DNA of 64,000 nucleotides from Actinacidiphila epipremni (GTDB taxonomy: Bacteria; Actinomycetota; Actinomycetes; Streptomycetales; Streptomycetaceae), in the NCBI RefSeq assembly GCF_012034175.1, contig NZ_JAATEJ010000024.1, forward strand, positions 1 to 64,000. Reading direction: 5' to 3'. This document shows, one piece after another, positions 1-8,133 of the stretch. Both the position numbers and the translations under genes were made by a program. The notes under the pieces are model-generated. The model worked only from the letters and a program-made list of their open reading frames with translations, ran no database searches and was not told the origin of the DNA. Positions within the stretch are counted from its first letter, which is position 1; each line of letters opens with the position of its first letter.

Positions 1-120
1 GGGTGTCCTTTCCGTACCCCCCCCCCCCGCCCCCCCGGGCCCGGGATTTCCCCCACCCGGTTGTTGAACCCCCCCCGCCCCCCCCTTTCCCCCGCCCCGC
101 CCCTTCACCCGTCCCCGCAG
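1..120. repeat. Cytosine-rich low-complexity stretch at the window edge
   Basis: Nearly uninterrupted C runs (one of about 13 C) alternate with short G or T interruptions up to the promoter of the binding-protein gene at 171. No gene was recognised here. Such long homopolymers are hard to sequence, so the run lengths may not be exact. Confidence 0.6.
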
Positions 121-170
121 CCACCCCTCCCCGTACCCCTGCACGTATTCCTGCACGAAAGGACACCGCC

Positions 171-1205
171 ATGCCCGCCACCACCCGGGTCCGCACCGCC
201 CTCCTGCGCTCCCTCGCCGCCGCGGCGGCCCTCACCGCGACCCTGACCGCATGCGGCGGCAACGGCTCCTCGGCCGGCTCCTCGGACCCGGGCGCGGCGA
301 AGAAGTCCTCGCAGAGCACCGTCACCGTCGGCGCGCTGTCCAACGGCGCCGCCCGGCAGACCGACCTCACCGTGCCGGTCGTCGCGTCGATCCGCGCCGA
401 GCTGCCGCAGCGGGTGATCGACGCGAACGAGCTGGTGATCGGCGTGGGCGCGCTGCCGTCCGGCTCCGCGCCGATCAACTTCATCGGCAGCGACCAGCAC
501 ACCCTCACCGGCTCCGAGCCCGACATCGGCCGGCTGGTCGCCGCCGTCCTCGGCCTCAAGCCGGTCGTGAAGAACTCCACCTGGGAGAACCTGTTCGTCG
601 GCATCGACAGCGGTCGCACCGACGTGGGCTTCTCCAACATCACCGACACCGAGGAGCGCAAGCGGAAGTACGACTTCGCCTCCTACCGCCAGGACAACCT
701 CGGCTTCGAGGTCCTCAAGTCCAGCACCTGGAACTTCACCGGCGACTACGAGGCCCTGGCCGGCCAGACGGTGGCCGTCGGCGCCGGCACCAACCAGGAG
801 CGGATCCTGCTGGAGTGGAAGAACAAGCTCCAGAAGGAGGGCAAGAGCCTCACGGTCAAGTACTTCCCCGACAACAACAGCACCTACCTGGCGCTCAGTA
901 GCCACAAGATCGACGCCTACTTCGCACCCAACCCCGGGGTCGCCTACCACTCCGCGAAGGACGCGAACACCCCCAACCCCACGCGCAGCGCGGGCACGTA
1001 CTCCGGCGCCGGCGCCACCCTCCAGGGCCTGATCGCGGCGACCACCAAGAAGGACAGCGGACTGGTCAAGCCGGTCGCCGACGCCCTCAACTACCTGATC
1101 AAGAACGGCCAGTACGCGAAGGTGCTCGCCGCCTGGAACCTCTCCGACGAGGCCCTGCCGTCCTCCCAGATCAACCCGCCCGGCCTGCCGCTCAGCAACT
1201 CCTGA
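171..1205 (+). CDS. Amino-acid-type ABC transporter substrate-binding lipoprotein (SBP family 3)
   Basis: Secreted solute-binding lipoprotein, 344 aa, expected to capture a polar amino acid or similar small solute for an ABC importer. The frame is open further upstream, but that part is proline-rich low complexity. I chose the ATG at 171 because a GAAAGGA ribosome binding site lies just before it and the protein then opens with an Arg-containing n-region, an Ala/Leu-rich h-region and a lipobox ending LTAC near residue 28. The mature part shows the family 3 pattern: a PINFIGSD-type first strand, SEPDIGRLVAAVLGL, and the block DVGFSNITDTEERKRKYDF, which matches the conserved ITxTxERxxxxDFxxP region of these proteins. 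No permease or ATPase genes sit beside it, so its partners are either upstream of the window or elsewhere. Fairly sure of family, not of ligand. Confidence 0.85.
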   Translation: MPATTRVRTALLRSLAAAAALTATLTACGGNGSSAGSSDPGAAKKSSQSTVTVGALSNGAARQTDLTVPVVASIRAELPQRVIDANELVIGVGALPSGSAPINFIGSDQHTLTGSEPDIGRLVAAVLGLKPVVKNSTWENLFVGIDSGRTDVGFSNITDTEERKRKYDFASYRQDNLGFEVLKSSTWNFTGDYEALAGQTVAVGAGTNQERILLEWKNKLQKEGKSLTVKYFPDNNSTYLALSSHKIDAYFAPNPGVAYHSAKDANTPNPTRSAGTYSGAGATLQGLIAATTKKDSGLVKPVADALNYLIKNGQYAKVLAAWNLSDEALPSSQINPPGLPLSNS

Positions 1206-1254
1206 GCGCAACGCCCGCCCCCGCCGCCCCGTCCGCACCACCCCGGAGTCCGCC

Positions 1255-1731
1255 ATGCCCGACCCGACCCCCGACCCGATCCCTGCCCCGGCCCCCGCCG
1301 CGCCCACGCGCATCGACCCGCGCGGACCGCGCTTCGGCGCCGCCGTGACCACCGTCGTCCTGCTGGCGGTCCTGGCCACCGGCAGCGGAGTGCTGCTCGC
1401 CGCGCAGGCCGCCGTCTTCGCCGCCGGCGCCGTAGGGGGGCTGCGGTTCTCCCCGTACGGCTGGGTCTTCCGGCACCTGGTGCGCCCGCGCCTCGGGCCG
1501 CCGCAGGAGCTGGAGGACGAGCGGCCACCGCGGTTCGCCCAGGCCGTCGGCCTCGGCTTCGCGGTGATCGGGGCGGCGGGCTATCTGTCGGGCACCGGCT
1601 GGCTCGGCATCGCCGCGAGCGCGGCGGCACTGGTCGCGGCGTTCCTGAACGCCGCGTTCGGCTACTGCCTGGGCTGCGAGCTCTACCTGTTCGCGGTGCG
1701 CACGGCCCGGCCGCGGGCGGGCCGGCCGTGA
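1255..1731 (+). CDS. DUF4395 family membrane protein
   Basis: Small integral membrane protein, 158 aa. After a Pro-rich cytoplasmic N-terminus and the family-typical IDPRGPRFGA block it has hydrophobic segments at about 28-48, 50-62, 100-118 and 122-140, and a C-terminal FGYCLGCELY motif with two cysteines, all typical of DUF4395. The role of the family is not established; in actinobacteria it is often paired with a thioredoxin-like gene, as here, where the next gene overlaps its stop codon by three bases of a GTGA. That coupling and the Cys pair suggest a thiol redox partnership at the membrane, which is inference. Confidence 0.8.
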   Translation: MPDPTPDPIPAPAPAAPTRIDPRGPRFGAAVTTVVLLAVLATGSGVLLAAQAAVFAAGAVGGLRFSPYGWVFRHLVRPRLGPPQELEDERPPRFAQAVGLGFAVIGAAGYLSGTGWLGIAASAAALVAAFLNAAFGYCLGCELYLFAVRTARPRAGRP

Positions 1732-2156
1732 GCGGCTGGACCGGCCCGGCCGTCGCCGCCCTCGCCCTGGCGGCGGCGACCGCCTTCGGCCTGCTCCGGG
1801 CCCGCCGCGACGGCCGGCTCCGCGGCGCCGGGCGGGGCGGCGCCCTGCGGCTGACCACCGCCGACCTGGGCGCGGCACTCGGCGAGCGGGCCACGCTCGT
1901 GCAGTTCTCCACCTCCTTCTGCGCGGTCTGCCCCGGCACCCGGCGGCTGCTGGCGGACGTCGCCGCCACGGCGCCCGGTGTGCGCTTCGTCGAGATCGAC
2001 GCCGAGGACCGCCTGGACCTGGTCCGCCGCGCCGACGTGATGCGTACCCCCACCGTGCTCGTCCTGGACCGCACCGGCCGCCTGGTCCGCCGCGCCGCCG
2101 GCGCCCCCACCCGGGCCGACGTGGCCGCGGCCCTGGAGCTGGCGACGGCACCCTGA
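1728..2156 (+). CDS. Membrane-anchored thioredoxin-like protein
   Basis: 142-aa protein starting at a GTG that overlaps the DUF4395 stop (GTGA). An N-terminal hydrophobic segment (about 6-24) likely anchors it, followed by a thioredoxin fold. The active-site motif is C65-A-V-C68 in FSTSFCAVCPGTR, where classical thioredoxins carry CGPC. The downstream block VRFVEIDAEDRLDLVRRADVMRTPTVLVLD contains the family cis-proline region (TPT). Expected to carry out thiol-disulphide exchange at the membrane face, probably with the DUF4395 protein encoded upstream. The unusual CAVC motif suggests a redox potential different from thioredoxin A, but this is inference. Confidence 0.82.
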   Translation: MSGWTGPAVAALALAAATAFGLLRARRDGRLRGAGRGGALRLTTADLGAALGERATLVQFSTSFCAVCPGTRRLLADVAATAPGVRFVEIDAEDRLDLVRRADVMRTPTVLVLDRTGRLVRRAAGAPTRADVAAALELATAP

Positions 2157-2260
2157 AGGCCGCACCGTTTGCCGGAACGGCAACGATGATCGCGCCGCGG
2201 GTCCCCCGGGCCGCATGATCGACGGGTAGCCGCCCGCGCCTGCGAACCCGAGGAGAAGCC

Positions 2261-3247
2261 ATGCGCCCCGAGCCGCCCACCGGACCCCGCCACCGCACCG
2301 TCGAGGGACCCGCCGGGCGCCTGCACCTGGTCGAGCAGGGCAGCGGGCCGCTGGTCCTGCTCGTCCACGGCTTCCCCGAGTCCTGGTACTCCTGGCGCCG
2401 ACAGCTCCCGGCCCTCGCGGCGGCCGGCCACCGGGCGGTCGCCCTCGACGTACGCGGCTACGGCCGCTCCTTCGCGCCCGCGGCGACCGAGGCGTACCGG
2501 ATGCTGGACCTCGTCGCGGACAACGTCGCCGTCGTGCGCGCCCTCGGCGAGGAGAGCGCGGTGGTCGTCGGGCACGACTGGGGCTCTGCCGTCGCGGCCA
2601 CCTCCGCCCTGCTGCACCCGGAGGTCTTCCGCGCGGTCGGCCTGCTGAGCGTCCCCTACGCGCCGCCCGGCGGGCCCCGGCCCACCGACGTCTTCGCGCA
2701 GATGGGCGGCGACGAGGAGTTCTACGTCTCCTACTTCCAGCAGCCCGGCCGCGCCGAGGCCGAGATCGAGCCCGACGTCCGGGGCTGGCTCGCGGGCTTC
2801 TACGCGGCCCTGTCCGCCGACACCATGCCCGGGCAAGGCGAGCCCGACCCGCACTTCGTGACCCGCGCCGGCGGCCGGCTCCGCGACCGCTTCCCCGCCG
2901 GCCGGCTCCCCGGCTGGCTCACCGAGGACGACCTCGACTTCTACGCCGGGGAGTTCGAGCGCACCGGCATGACCGGGGCGCTCAACCGCTACCGCTGCAT
3001 GGACCGCGACTGGGCGGACCTTGCCGGCTTCGCCGGAACCCCGGTCACCCAGCCCTCCCTCTTCGTCGGCGGCGCCCTGGACGCCTCCACCACGTGGATG
3101 GCCGACGCGATCGACGCCTACCCCGCCACCCTCCCCGGCCTGGCCGGCAGCCACATCCTCGACGGCGCCGGGCACTGGATCCAGCAGGAACGCCCCGCCG
3201 AGGTCAACCGGCTGCTGACCGGCTGGCTGGACTCCCTCCCGGCCTGA
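2261..3247 (+). CDS. Alpha/beta hydrolase, epoxide hydrolase-like
   Basis: 328-aa cytoplasmic alpha/beta-fold hydrolase with the full epoxide-hydrolase signature: oxyanion motif HGFPESW (36-42), nucleophile elbow GHDWGS with Asp106 in place of Ser, and a C-terminal GAGHWIQQERP block with the catalytic His at about 305. The cap domain lies between about 130 and 250 and includes tyrosine-bearing stretches as expected for epoxide ring activation. Asp as nucleophile separates it from esterases and fits epoxide hydrolases and haloalkane dehalogenases; the HGFPE/GHDWG pair favours the former. Starts at an ATG behind a GAGGAGAAG-type ribosome binding site. Physiological substrate unknown. Confidence 0.87.
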   Translation: MRPEPPTGPRHRTVEGPAGRLHLVEQGSGPLVLLVHGFPESWYSWRRQLPALAAAGHRAVALDVRGYGRSFAPAATEAYRMLDLVADNVAVVRALGEESAVVVGHDWGSAVAATSALLHPEVFRAVGLLSVPYAPPGGPRPTDVFAQMGGDEEFYVSYFQQPGRAEAEIEPDVRGWLAGFYAALSADTMPGQGEPDPHFVTRAGGRLRDRFPAGRLPGWLTEDDLDFYAGEFERTGMTGALNRYRCMDRDWADLAGFAGTPVTQPSLFVGGALDASTTWMADAIDAYPATLPGLAGSHILDGAGHWIQQERPAEVNRLLTGWLDSLPA

Positions 3248-3272
3248 CCGGCCGGGAACGCCCCGGCGCACA

Positions 3273-4181
3273 ATGGCAGGCATGCACGACGACGCCGCGG
3301 CGCTGACCGCCGCCGCACGGGAGCGGGACACCGACACCGCAGAGCGGCTGCTCGCCGCCGGGGCGCCGGCCGACGAGGCGATCCACGGCATCCGCGTCCC
3401 GTACGACGAACTGGCCGACCGGGCGCTGGCCTTCGCCCCCGGTCACGCCGGGCGCTTCGCCGCCGCGGCGGCGCTCGCGGACCGCGTGGACGACGAGACG
3501 TTCGCCGTCGCCGCCCGGCAGCTGGCCACCGCCCCCGACGCCGGGCGACGCAGGTTCGCCGCCGAGGTCCTGCTGGTGTACGGCCTGTACGCCGAAGGCG
3601 TCGAGGACGCCGAACGGCTGGAGAAGGCGGCGGGCGAGGTGCTGCTGCGCCGGGCGGCGGTGGAGCAGGACCCGGGGGTGCTCACCGAGATCGTCTGCGG
3701 ACTCGGGCTGCACCACGACCCGCGTGCCGTCCCGGCCATCCTGCGGCACGCCCGCAACCCCGAGCCGGACGTACGCGCCCAGGTCGCCGCGGCGCTGACC
3801 GGCATGGTCGCGCCGGACGACACCGAGGCGCTCGGCACGCTGCTCGCCCTCGTCGAGGACCGGGACCCGCGGGTCCGCCGGTGCGCCGCCGCCACCCTGG
3901 CCGACCTCCGGGCCGACCCGCCCGCCGTGCGCGCCGCGCTGGCCGGGCTGCTGGCCGACCCCGACCCGGACGTGGCGGTCGAGGGCGCCCGCGGCCTGGG
4001 GCTGCGCGACGACCCGCGCGGCGACACCGTCCTGGTGCGTGCCTTCGACAGCCGCCCGCCGGACAGCACCCCGGAGGCCCACCGCACCTACGAGGCCATC
4101 CGCCGGATGCCCATGGCCCGCTTCCTGGCCGCCCGCGCCGCCCTCGCTGCCCCCGGCACCCCCGGCACCCTCGGCACCTGA
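3273..4181 (+). CDS. HEAT-repeat protein
   Basis: 302-aa all-helical protein. It shows repeated HEAT/PBS-lyase-like units, for example VLTEIVCGLGLHHDPRAVPAI, PDVRAQVAAALTGM, DPRVRRCAAATLADLR and DPDVAVEGARGLGLRDDPRG, spaced about 30-35 residues through the middle and C-terminal part. There is no signal peptide or membrane segment. Such proteins are scaffolds for protein-protein contacts; no catalytic motif is visible and no partner can be named from context. Start is uncertain between ATG 3273 and ATG 3282, the latter with a GGCAGG just before it. Confidence 0.75.
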   Translation: MAGMHDDAAALTAAARERDTDTAERLLAAGAPADEAIHGIRVPYDELADRALAFAPGHAGRFAAAAALADRVDDETFAVAARQLATAPDAGRRRFAAEVLLVYGLYAEGVEDAERLEKAAGEVLLRRAAVEQDPGVLTEIVCGLGLHHDPRAVPAILRHARNPEPDVRAQVAAALTGMVAPDDTEALGTLLALVEDRDPRVRRCAAATLADLRADPPAVRAALAGLLADPDPDVAVEGARGLGLRDDPRGDTVLVRAFDSRPPDSTPEAHRTYEAIRRMPMARFLAARAALAAPGTPGTLGT

Positions 4182-4363
4182 GCCGCGCTGCCGGCGGGCG
4201 GCTCGTGCCCGTGGCCTGTGCCGTGTGTTCGAGCGTGGGCGTATCGGTGCGACGTCATTCGTCCGCTGGTGGGCGTGCGGGATTCTCCGTTATTCCTGAT
4301 CCCACTCACCCGGGCGAAAGGCGGAACAGGCCCGGGGTCCGCAGGCAAGGAGTCGCATTCGGT
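4182..4363. promoter_or_regulatory. Upstream region of first sugar-binding lipoprotein
   Basis: 182 bp between the HEAT-repeat gene and the solute-binding gene. It is less GC-rich than the flanking genes toward its 3' end and ends with an AAGGAG ribosome binding site at 4347-4352. A TGTTCGAGCG element resembling the GTTCG/CGAAC half-sites near the DeoR/LacI hybrid regulator gene (10646-10704) is present at about 4225, but no complete dyad was found. Confidence 0.35.
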
Positions 4364-5626
4364 ATGAGAAGAGCCGCAGCAAGAATCGTGCCCCTCACTG
4401 TCGCCCTCGGCGTGTTCGGCGCGGTCGCGTGCAGCAGCGGTGCGTCCTCGGGCGGGGACGACGCCGGCACCACCCTCAAGATAGCGCTGTGGGACTACAC
4501 GACCACCCCGGAGTTCAAGGCACTCATCGACGGCTTCGAGGCGAAGTACCCGAAGATCCACATCGAGCCGGTGGACATTCCGTCCGCCACCTATTCGGAC
4601 CGCGTGACCGCGCTGCTGGCCGAGGGCGACACCACCGATGTGCTCACGCTCAAGAACGTCACGGACTACGCGCGTTTTGTCTCGCTCGGGCAACTGCGGT
4701 CGGTCACCGGCGTCGTGGAGAGCCTCCAGGAGAAGTCCGCTTACGGCGGGCTCCCCGACTTCGAGTACAACGGCCGCTATTTCGCGGTGCCTTACCGGCA
4801 GGATTTCTGGGTGCTGTTCTACAACAAGGCGTTGGTGGGCAACGCCGACATGTCGCATCTGACGTGGAGCGGCTTCGCGACCCTGGCCGAGCAGCTGACG
4901 CACGGGTCGGGGCCGTCGAAGGTGTACGGGACGTATCTGCACACCTGGCGGTCGGTGGTGCAGGCGGTGGCGGCGGCGCAGACCGGCGGGGATCTGCTCG
5001 GCGGGGACTACTCCTTCTTCAAGGACCAGTACACGATGGCGCTGGACGTGCAGAAGGCCGGGGCGACGCTGCCGTTCGCGACCGCGTCCAGCCGGAAGAC
5101 CACCTACGACGCGCAGTTCACCACCGGTAAGGCCGCCATGGTGCCGATGGGCACCTGGTGGGCCGCGGCGCTGCTGGCGGAGAAGGCGCAGGGCAAGAAC
5201 GACGTCGACTGGGGCATGGCACCGCTCCCGCAGATCCGCGACGACGGCACCGTGACCACCTTCGGCTCACCCACCGCCTTCGCCGTCAACATGCGCTCCA
5301 CTCATCTGGAGGCGTCCGAGAAGTTCATCGAGTGGGCGGCCGGTCCCGAGGGGGCCGCCGTGCTCGCCAAGATCGGCATCGTCCCGTCCTACACCGACGA
5401 CGCGATCACCGAGGAGTTCTTCGGCGTGCGGGACATGCCCACCGACGTGACGTCGCAGCAGGCCATGCAGCCGGCGAAGGTGCAGCTGGAGATGCCGGTG
5501 AGCGCCAGGTCCGCGGGCATCGACCAGATCCTCACCGAGGAGCACCAGCGCGTGATGACCGGGCAGAAGTCCGTGGGCGCCGGGATCGCGGAGATGGACC
5601 ACCGGGTGCGGACCGAAGTCCGCTGA
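4364..5626 (+). CDS. Sugar ABC transporter substrate-binding lipoprotein (SBP family 1), copy A
   Basis: 420-aa lipoprotein. It begins MRRAAARIVPL, has a short h-region and a Cys at about residue 24, then a family 1 sugar-binding fold with FKALIDGFEAKYPKIH, VPYRQDFWVLFYNKAL and the C-terminal AAGPEGA block. It is closely paralogous to the product of 8130-9392; both share long identical blocks such as VYGTYLHTWRSVVQA. Copy A stands alone on the plus strand and converges on the transporter operon, so it probably uses the same permeases. Start fixed by AAGGAG at 4347-4352, 11 bp before the ATG. Its 3' end overlaps the DUF624-like gene on the opposite strand by about 95 bp. No ATPase gene is nearby; such systems commonly use a shared MsiK-type ATPase (known of streptomycetes, inferred here). 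Confidence 0.88.
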   Translation: MRRAAARIVPLTVALGVFGAVACSSGASSGGDDAGTTLKIALWDYTTTPEFKALIDGFEAKYPKIHIEPVDIPSATYSDRVTALLAEGDTTDVLTLKNVTDYARFVSLGQLRSVTGVVESLQEKSAYGGLPDFEYNGRYFAVPYRQDFWVLFYNKALVGNADMSHLTWSGFATLAEQLTHGSGPSKVYGTYLHTWRSVVQAVAAAQTGGDLLGGDYSFFKDQYTMALDVQKAGATLPFATASSRKTTYDAQFTTGKAAMVPMGTWWAAALLAEKAQGKNDVDWGMAPLPQIRDDGTVTTFGSPTAFAVNMRSTHLEASEKFIEWAAGPEGAAVLAKIGIVPSYTDDAITEEFFGVRDMPTDVTSQQAMQPAKVQLEMPVSARSAGIDQILTEEHQRVMTGQKSVGAGIAEMDHRVRTEVR

Positions 5627-6308
5627 GGGCGTTGCGCCACACCACGTAGAGGGCGCAGCCGGGAAGGACGGCCAGTCCCAGCAGCGGGGCGCGGTCCACC
5701 AGGGCCGCCGCGGCGACCAGCACGACCAGGTTCGCCAGCGCCGACGCCGGGCGCCGCAGCAGGCCGTACGGTGCGGCCAGGTAGTCGGCGGGGGAGAGCG
5801 GGCGCCCGGGCGCCGCCGTCGCCGCCAGCACCATGGCGTGCACACCGGACAGCGCCGAGCCCACCGCGACCAGCGCGAGGGCGGGGCACACCGCGAGGCC
5901 CACCGCGGTGTGCCGCAGCAGCACCGCGTCGGTCCCGCACACCGCGGCGAGCAGGGCGTACGGCGTCCACAGCGCCGCGGCGCGGCGGAAGAGCCGGCGG
6001 TAGGCGCGCGGCAGTTCCACCGCCCGGGCCGATCCGGCCCCGTCGTCCGCGGCCCGCTCCAGGTAGCCGAACACCCCGGCGAGCGCCGGTCCGACGCACA
6101 GCCAGAGCAGGGTGAAGGGCACCGGGTGCCGCCACGGCTGGTGCGTGGCGGCCAGCGCGGCCAGCAGCGGCAGGCAGCCGGCCGCGAACCCGGCGTTGAC
6201 CACCAGCACCTGGTGGACATGGGACCAGATCAGCTCCCACGACCCGTAGGACACGTTGGTCGGCAGCCGCCGTGTGGTGCCCCGGGGCGTGGTGGTGGGC
6301 GAGGTCAT
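5532..6308 (-). CDS. DUF624/YesL-like membrane protein
   Basis: 258-aa membrane protein encoded last in the transporter operon, starting five bases after the upstream permease stop. Four to five hydrophobic segments are visible (for example LVVNAGFAAGCLPLLAALAA and LVVLVAAAALV), together with the YRRLFRRAAALW block typical of DUF624 proteins such as YesL, which accompany carbohydrate ABC permeases in many Gram-positive bacteria. Its exact function is unknown. The last 30 or so residues are a basic, low-complexity tail that is simply the antisense of the binding-protein gene ending at 5626; the recognisable family sequence stops at VVWRNAL. This suggests the original 3' end was lost when the neighbouring gene arrived. 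Confidence 0.65.
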   Translation of the reverse strand: MTSPTTTPRGTTRRLPTNVSYGSWELIWSHVHQVLVVNAGFAAGCLPLLAALAATHQPWRHPVPFTLLWLCVGPALAGVFGYLERAADDGAGSARAVELPRAYRRLFRRAAALWTPYALLAAVCGTDAVLLRHTAVGLAVCPALALVAVGSALSGVHAMVLAATAAPGRPLSPADYLAAPYGLLRRPASALANLVVLVAAAALVDRAPLLGLAVLPGCALYVVWRNALSGLRSAPGGPSPRSRRPRTSARSSRAGAPR

Positions 6309-6313
6309 GGCGG

Positions 6314-7216
6314 TCACCCCTTCATTCCGGTGGTGGCGATACCGCGGACGAAGTAGCGCTGGCCGAGCAGGAAGATGACGAGGATCGGGACGACCGAGAT
6401 CACCGAGCCGGCCATGATCATGGCGTACTGCGCGTCGTACTGCCCGATGAAGGACCGCAGGCCGATCTGCACGGTCCACAGGTTGTTGTCGGTGAGGTAG
6501 ATGAACGGGCCCATGTAGTCGTTCCAGGTGTTGACGAACGTCAGCAGGGCCAGGCTCGCCAGCGCCGGCTTGGACAGCGGCAGCATGATCCGCGCCCAGA
6601 TCCCGTACTCGCTCAGCCCGTCGAGCCGGGCGGCCTCGCTGATCTCGTCGGGGATGGTGAGGTAGAACTGCCGCATCAGGAACACCCCGAAGGCGCCGAA
6701 CGCCTGGATGAGGATGAGCGACCAGCGGGTGTTCACCAGGCCGAGCTTCTGCATGATGATGTACTGCGGCACCATGTACGCCTGCCAGGGCACGGCGATG
6801 GTGGCGATGTAGCCCATGAAGAGCGCGTCCCGGCCGGGGAAGCGCATCTTGGCGAAGCCGTACGCGGCGAAGCTGCCGGTGAGCACCTGGAGGAAGGTGA
6901 TCACCACGCTCAGCAGAACTGAGTTCTCCAGGTACGTGGCGAGCGGTATCTGCGTCCAGATGTCGGTGAAGTTCTGCCAGTGGTAGCTCTTGGGGATCCA
7001 CTGGATCGGGACGGTGAAGACGTCCCGGTCGGCCTTCACCGAGGAGCTCGCCATCCAGCCGAACGGCAGCAGGATCAGCACGGCGAGCACGGCCAGGAAC
7101 ACGTACATCAGCGCCCGGCCGACGGTGTGCCCCGCCCGCCGCCCGGGCAGGGCCGCGGGCGGGGCGGACGCGGCGCCGGCCGCGGGGCGGGTCTTGCGCA
7201 GCACTGTGGTGTTCAT
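6314..7216 (-). CDS. Sugar ABC transporter permease, MalG-type
   Basis: 300-aa inner-membrane permease of the carbohydrate importer family (CUT1). It has a Pro/Ala-rich N-terminus, a first membrane span near 35-55, and the cytoplasmic EAA loop EAARLDGLSEYGIWARIMLPLSKPALA, which docks the ATPase. The C-terminus RYFVRGIATTGMKG matches the family ending (GLTAGAVKG type). Its ATG overlaps the stop of the upstream MalF-type gene (ATGA), showing translational coupling. It works with the permease at 7213-8133 and the binding proteins at 8130-9392 and probably 4364-5626. Confidence 0.92.
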   Translation of the reverse strand: MNTTVLRKTRPAAGAASAPPAALPGRRAGHTVGRALMYVFLAVLAVLILLPFGWMASSSVKADRDVFTVPIQWIPKSYHWQNFTDIWTQIPLATYLENSVLLSVVITFLQVLTGSFAAYGFAKMRFPGRDALFMGYIATIAVPWQAYMVPQYIIMQKLGLVNTRWSLILIQAFGAFGVFLMRQFYLTIPDEISEAARLDGLSEYGIWARIMLPLSKPALASLALLTFVNTWNDYMGPFIYLTDNNLWTVQIGLRSFIGQYDAQYAMIMAGSVISVVPILVIFLLGQRYFVRGIATTGMKG

Positions 7217-8133
7217 CGTTCGCTCCTGCGCTGGAACCGGAACTGGACGAGCGTGATGGCCAGCACGATCACGAACAGCGCCAGGGAGATCGCCGAGGAG
7301 TAGCCGAACCGGCCCTGGGTGATGCCCTCGCGGAAGATCAGCTGCGACAGCACCAGGGAGGAGCGGCCGGGTCCGCCCTCGGTCATCACCTGCACCAGGT
7401 CGAACACCTTGAAGCTGGAGATGGTGAGCATGATCATCACGAAGTACGTGGTGGGCCGCAGCCCCGGCAGGGTCACATGCCGAAAGCGCGTCCACGCGCC
7501 CGCGCCGTCCATCCGCGCCGCCTCGTACAGCTCGGCGGGGATGGTCTGCAGGCCGGCGAGGAACAGCACCATGTAATAGCCCATGTCGCGCCAGACGCTG
7601 GTGAGGATCAGCGCCGGCAGCGACCAGTCGGTCGAGGTCGTCCACCCCGGCGGGTGGGACCACCCCAGGTGCCGCAGCACCTGGTTGACCGGGCCCATGT
7701 CGGGGCTGAGCAGCATGTTCCACACCACCGCCACCGCGACGAGCGAGGTGACGTAGGGGAAGAAGAACGCGGTGCGCAGGATGCCGACGCCGCGCAGCTT
7801 CTGGTTGAGCAGCACCGCGAGGCCCAGCGAGGCCGCCAGGGTCAGCGGTATGTGCCCGGCCGCGTACCAGCACGTGTTGCGCACCGCGGTCCAGAAGTTG
7901 TCGTCGTGCCACATCCGGCGGAAGTTCGCCGTCCCGACCCAGTTGGGGGTGGAGTACGAGTCCCAGTCGGTGAAGGCGACGACGAACGCCCCGACCACCG
8001 GGACCAGGGTCAGGGCGGCGAAGCCCAGGAAGTTCGGCAGGACGAAGCTCCAGCCGACCAGCACGGTGCGCCGGCGCCGGCGGCGGCCGTTGTCGGCCGT
8101 CGCCGGTGCCGGGGAGGAGGAGACCGCCGTCAC
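7213..8133 (-). CDS. Sugar ABC transporter permease, MalF-type
   Basis: 306-aa permease, second gene of the operon. The GTG start overlaps the binding-protein stop as GTGA and its own stop overlaps the next start as ATGA. Six hydrophobic segments are evident, beginning VGWSFVLPNFLGFAALTLVPVVGAF, with the EAA loop ELYEAARMDGAGAWTRFRHVTLPGL. Pairs with the MalG-type permease downstream to form the membrane channel of a CUT1 importer. The substrate is not evident from the permease; neighbouring DUF2264 and heparinase-like enzymes suggest an oligosaccharide with uronic acids. Confidence 0.92.
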   Translation of the reverse strand: MTAVSSSPAPATADNGRRRRRRTVLVGWSFVLPNFLGFAALTLVPVVGAFVVAFTDWDSYSTPNWVGTANFRRMWHDDNFWTAVRNTCWYAAGHIPLTLAASLGLAVLLNQKLRGVGILRTAFFFPYVTSLVAVAVVWNMLLSPDMGPVNQVLRHLGWSHPPGWTTSTDWSLPALILTSVWRDMGYYMVLFLAGLQTIPAELYEAARMDGAGAWTRFRHVTLPGLRPTTYFVMIMLTISSFKVFDLVQVMTEGGPGRSSLVLSQLIFREGITQGRFGYSSAISLALFVIVLAITLVQFRFQRRSER

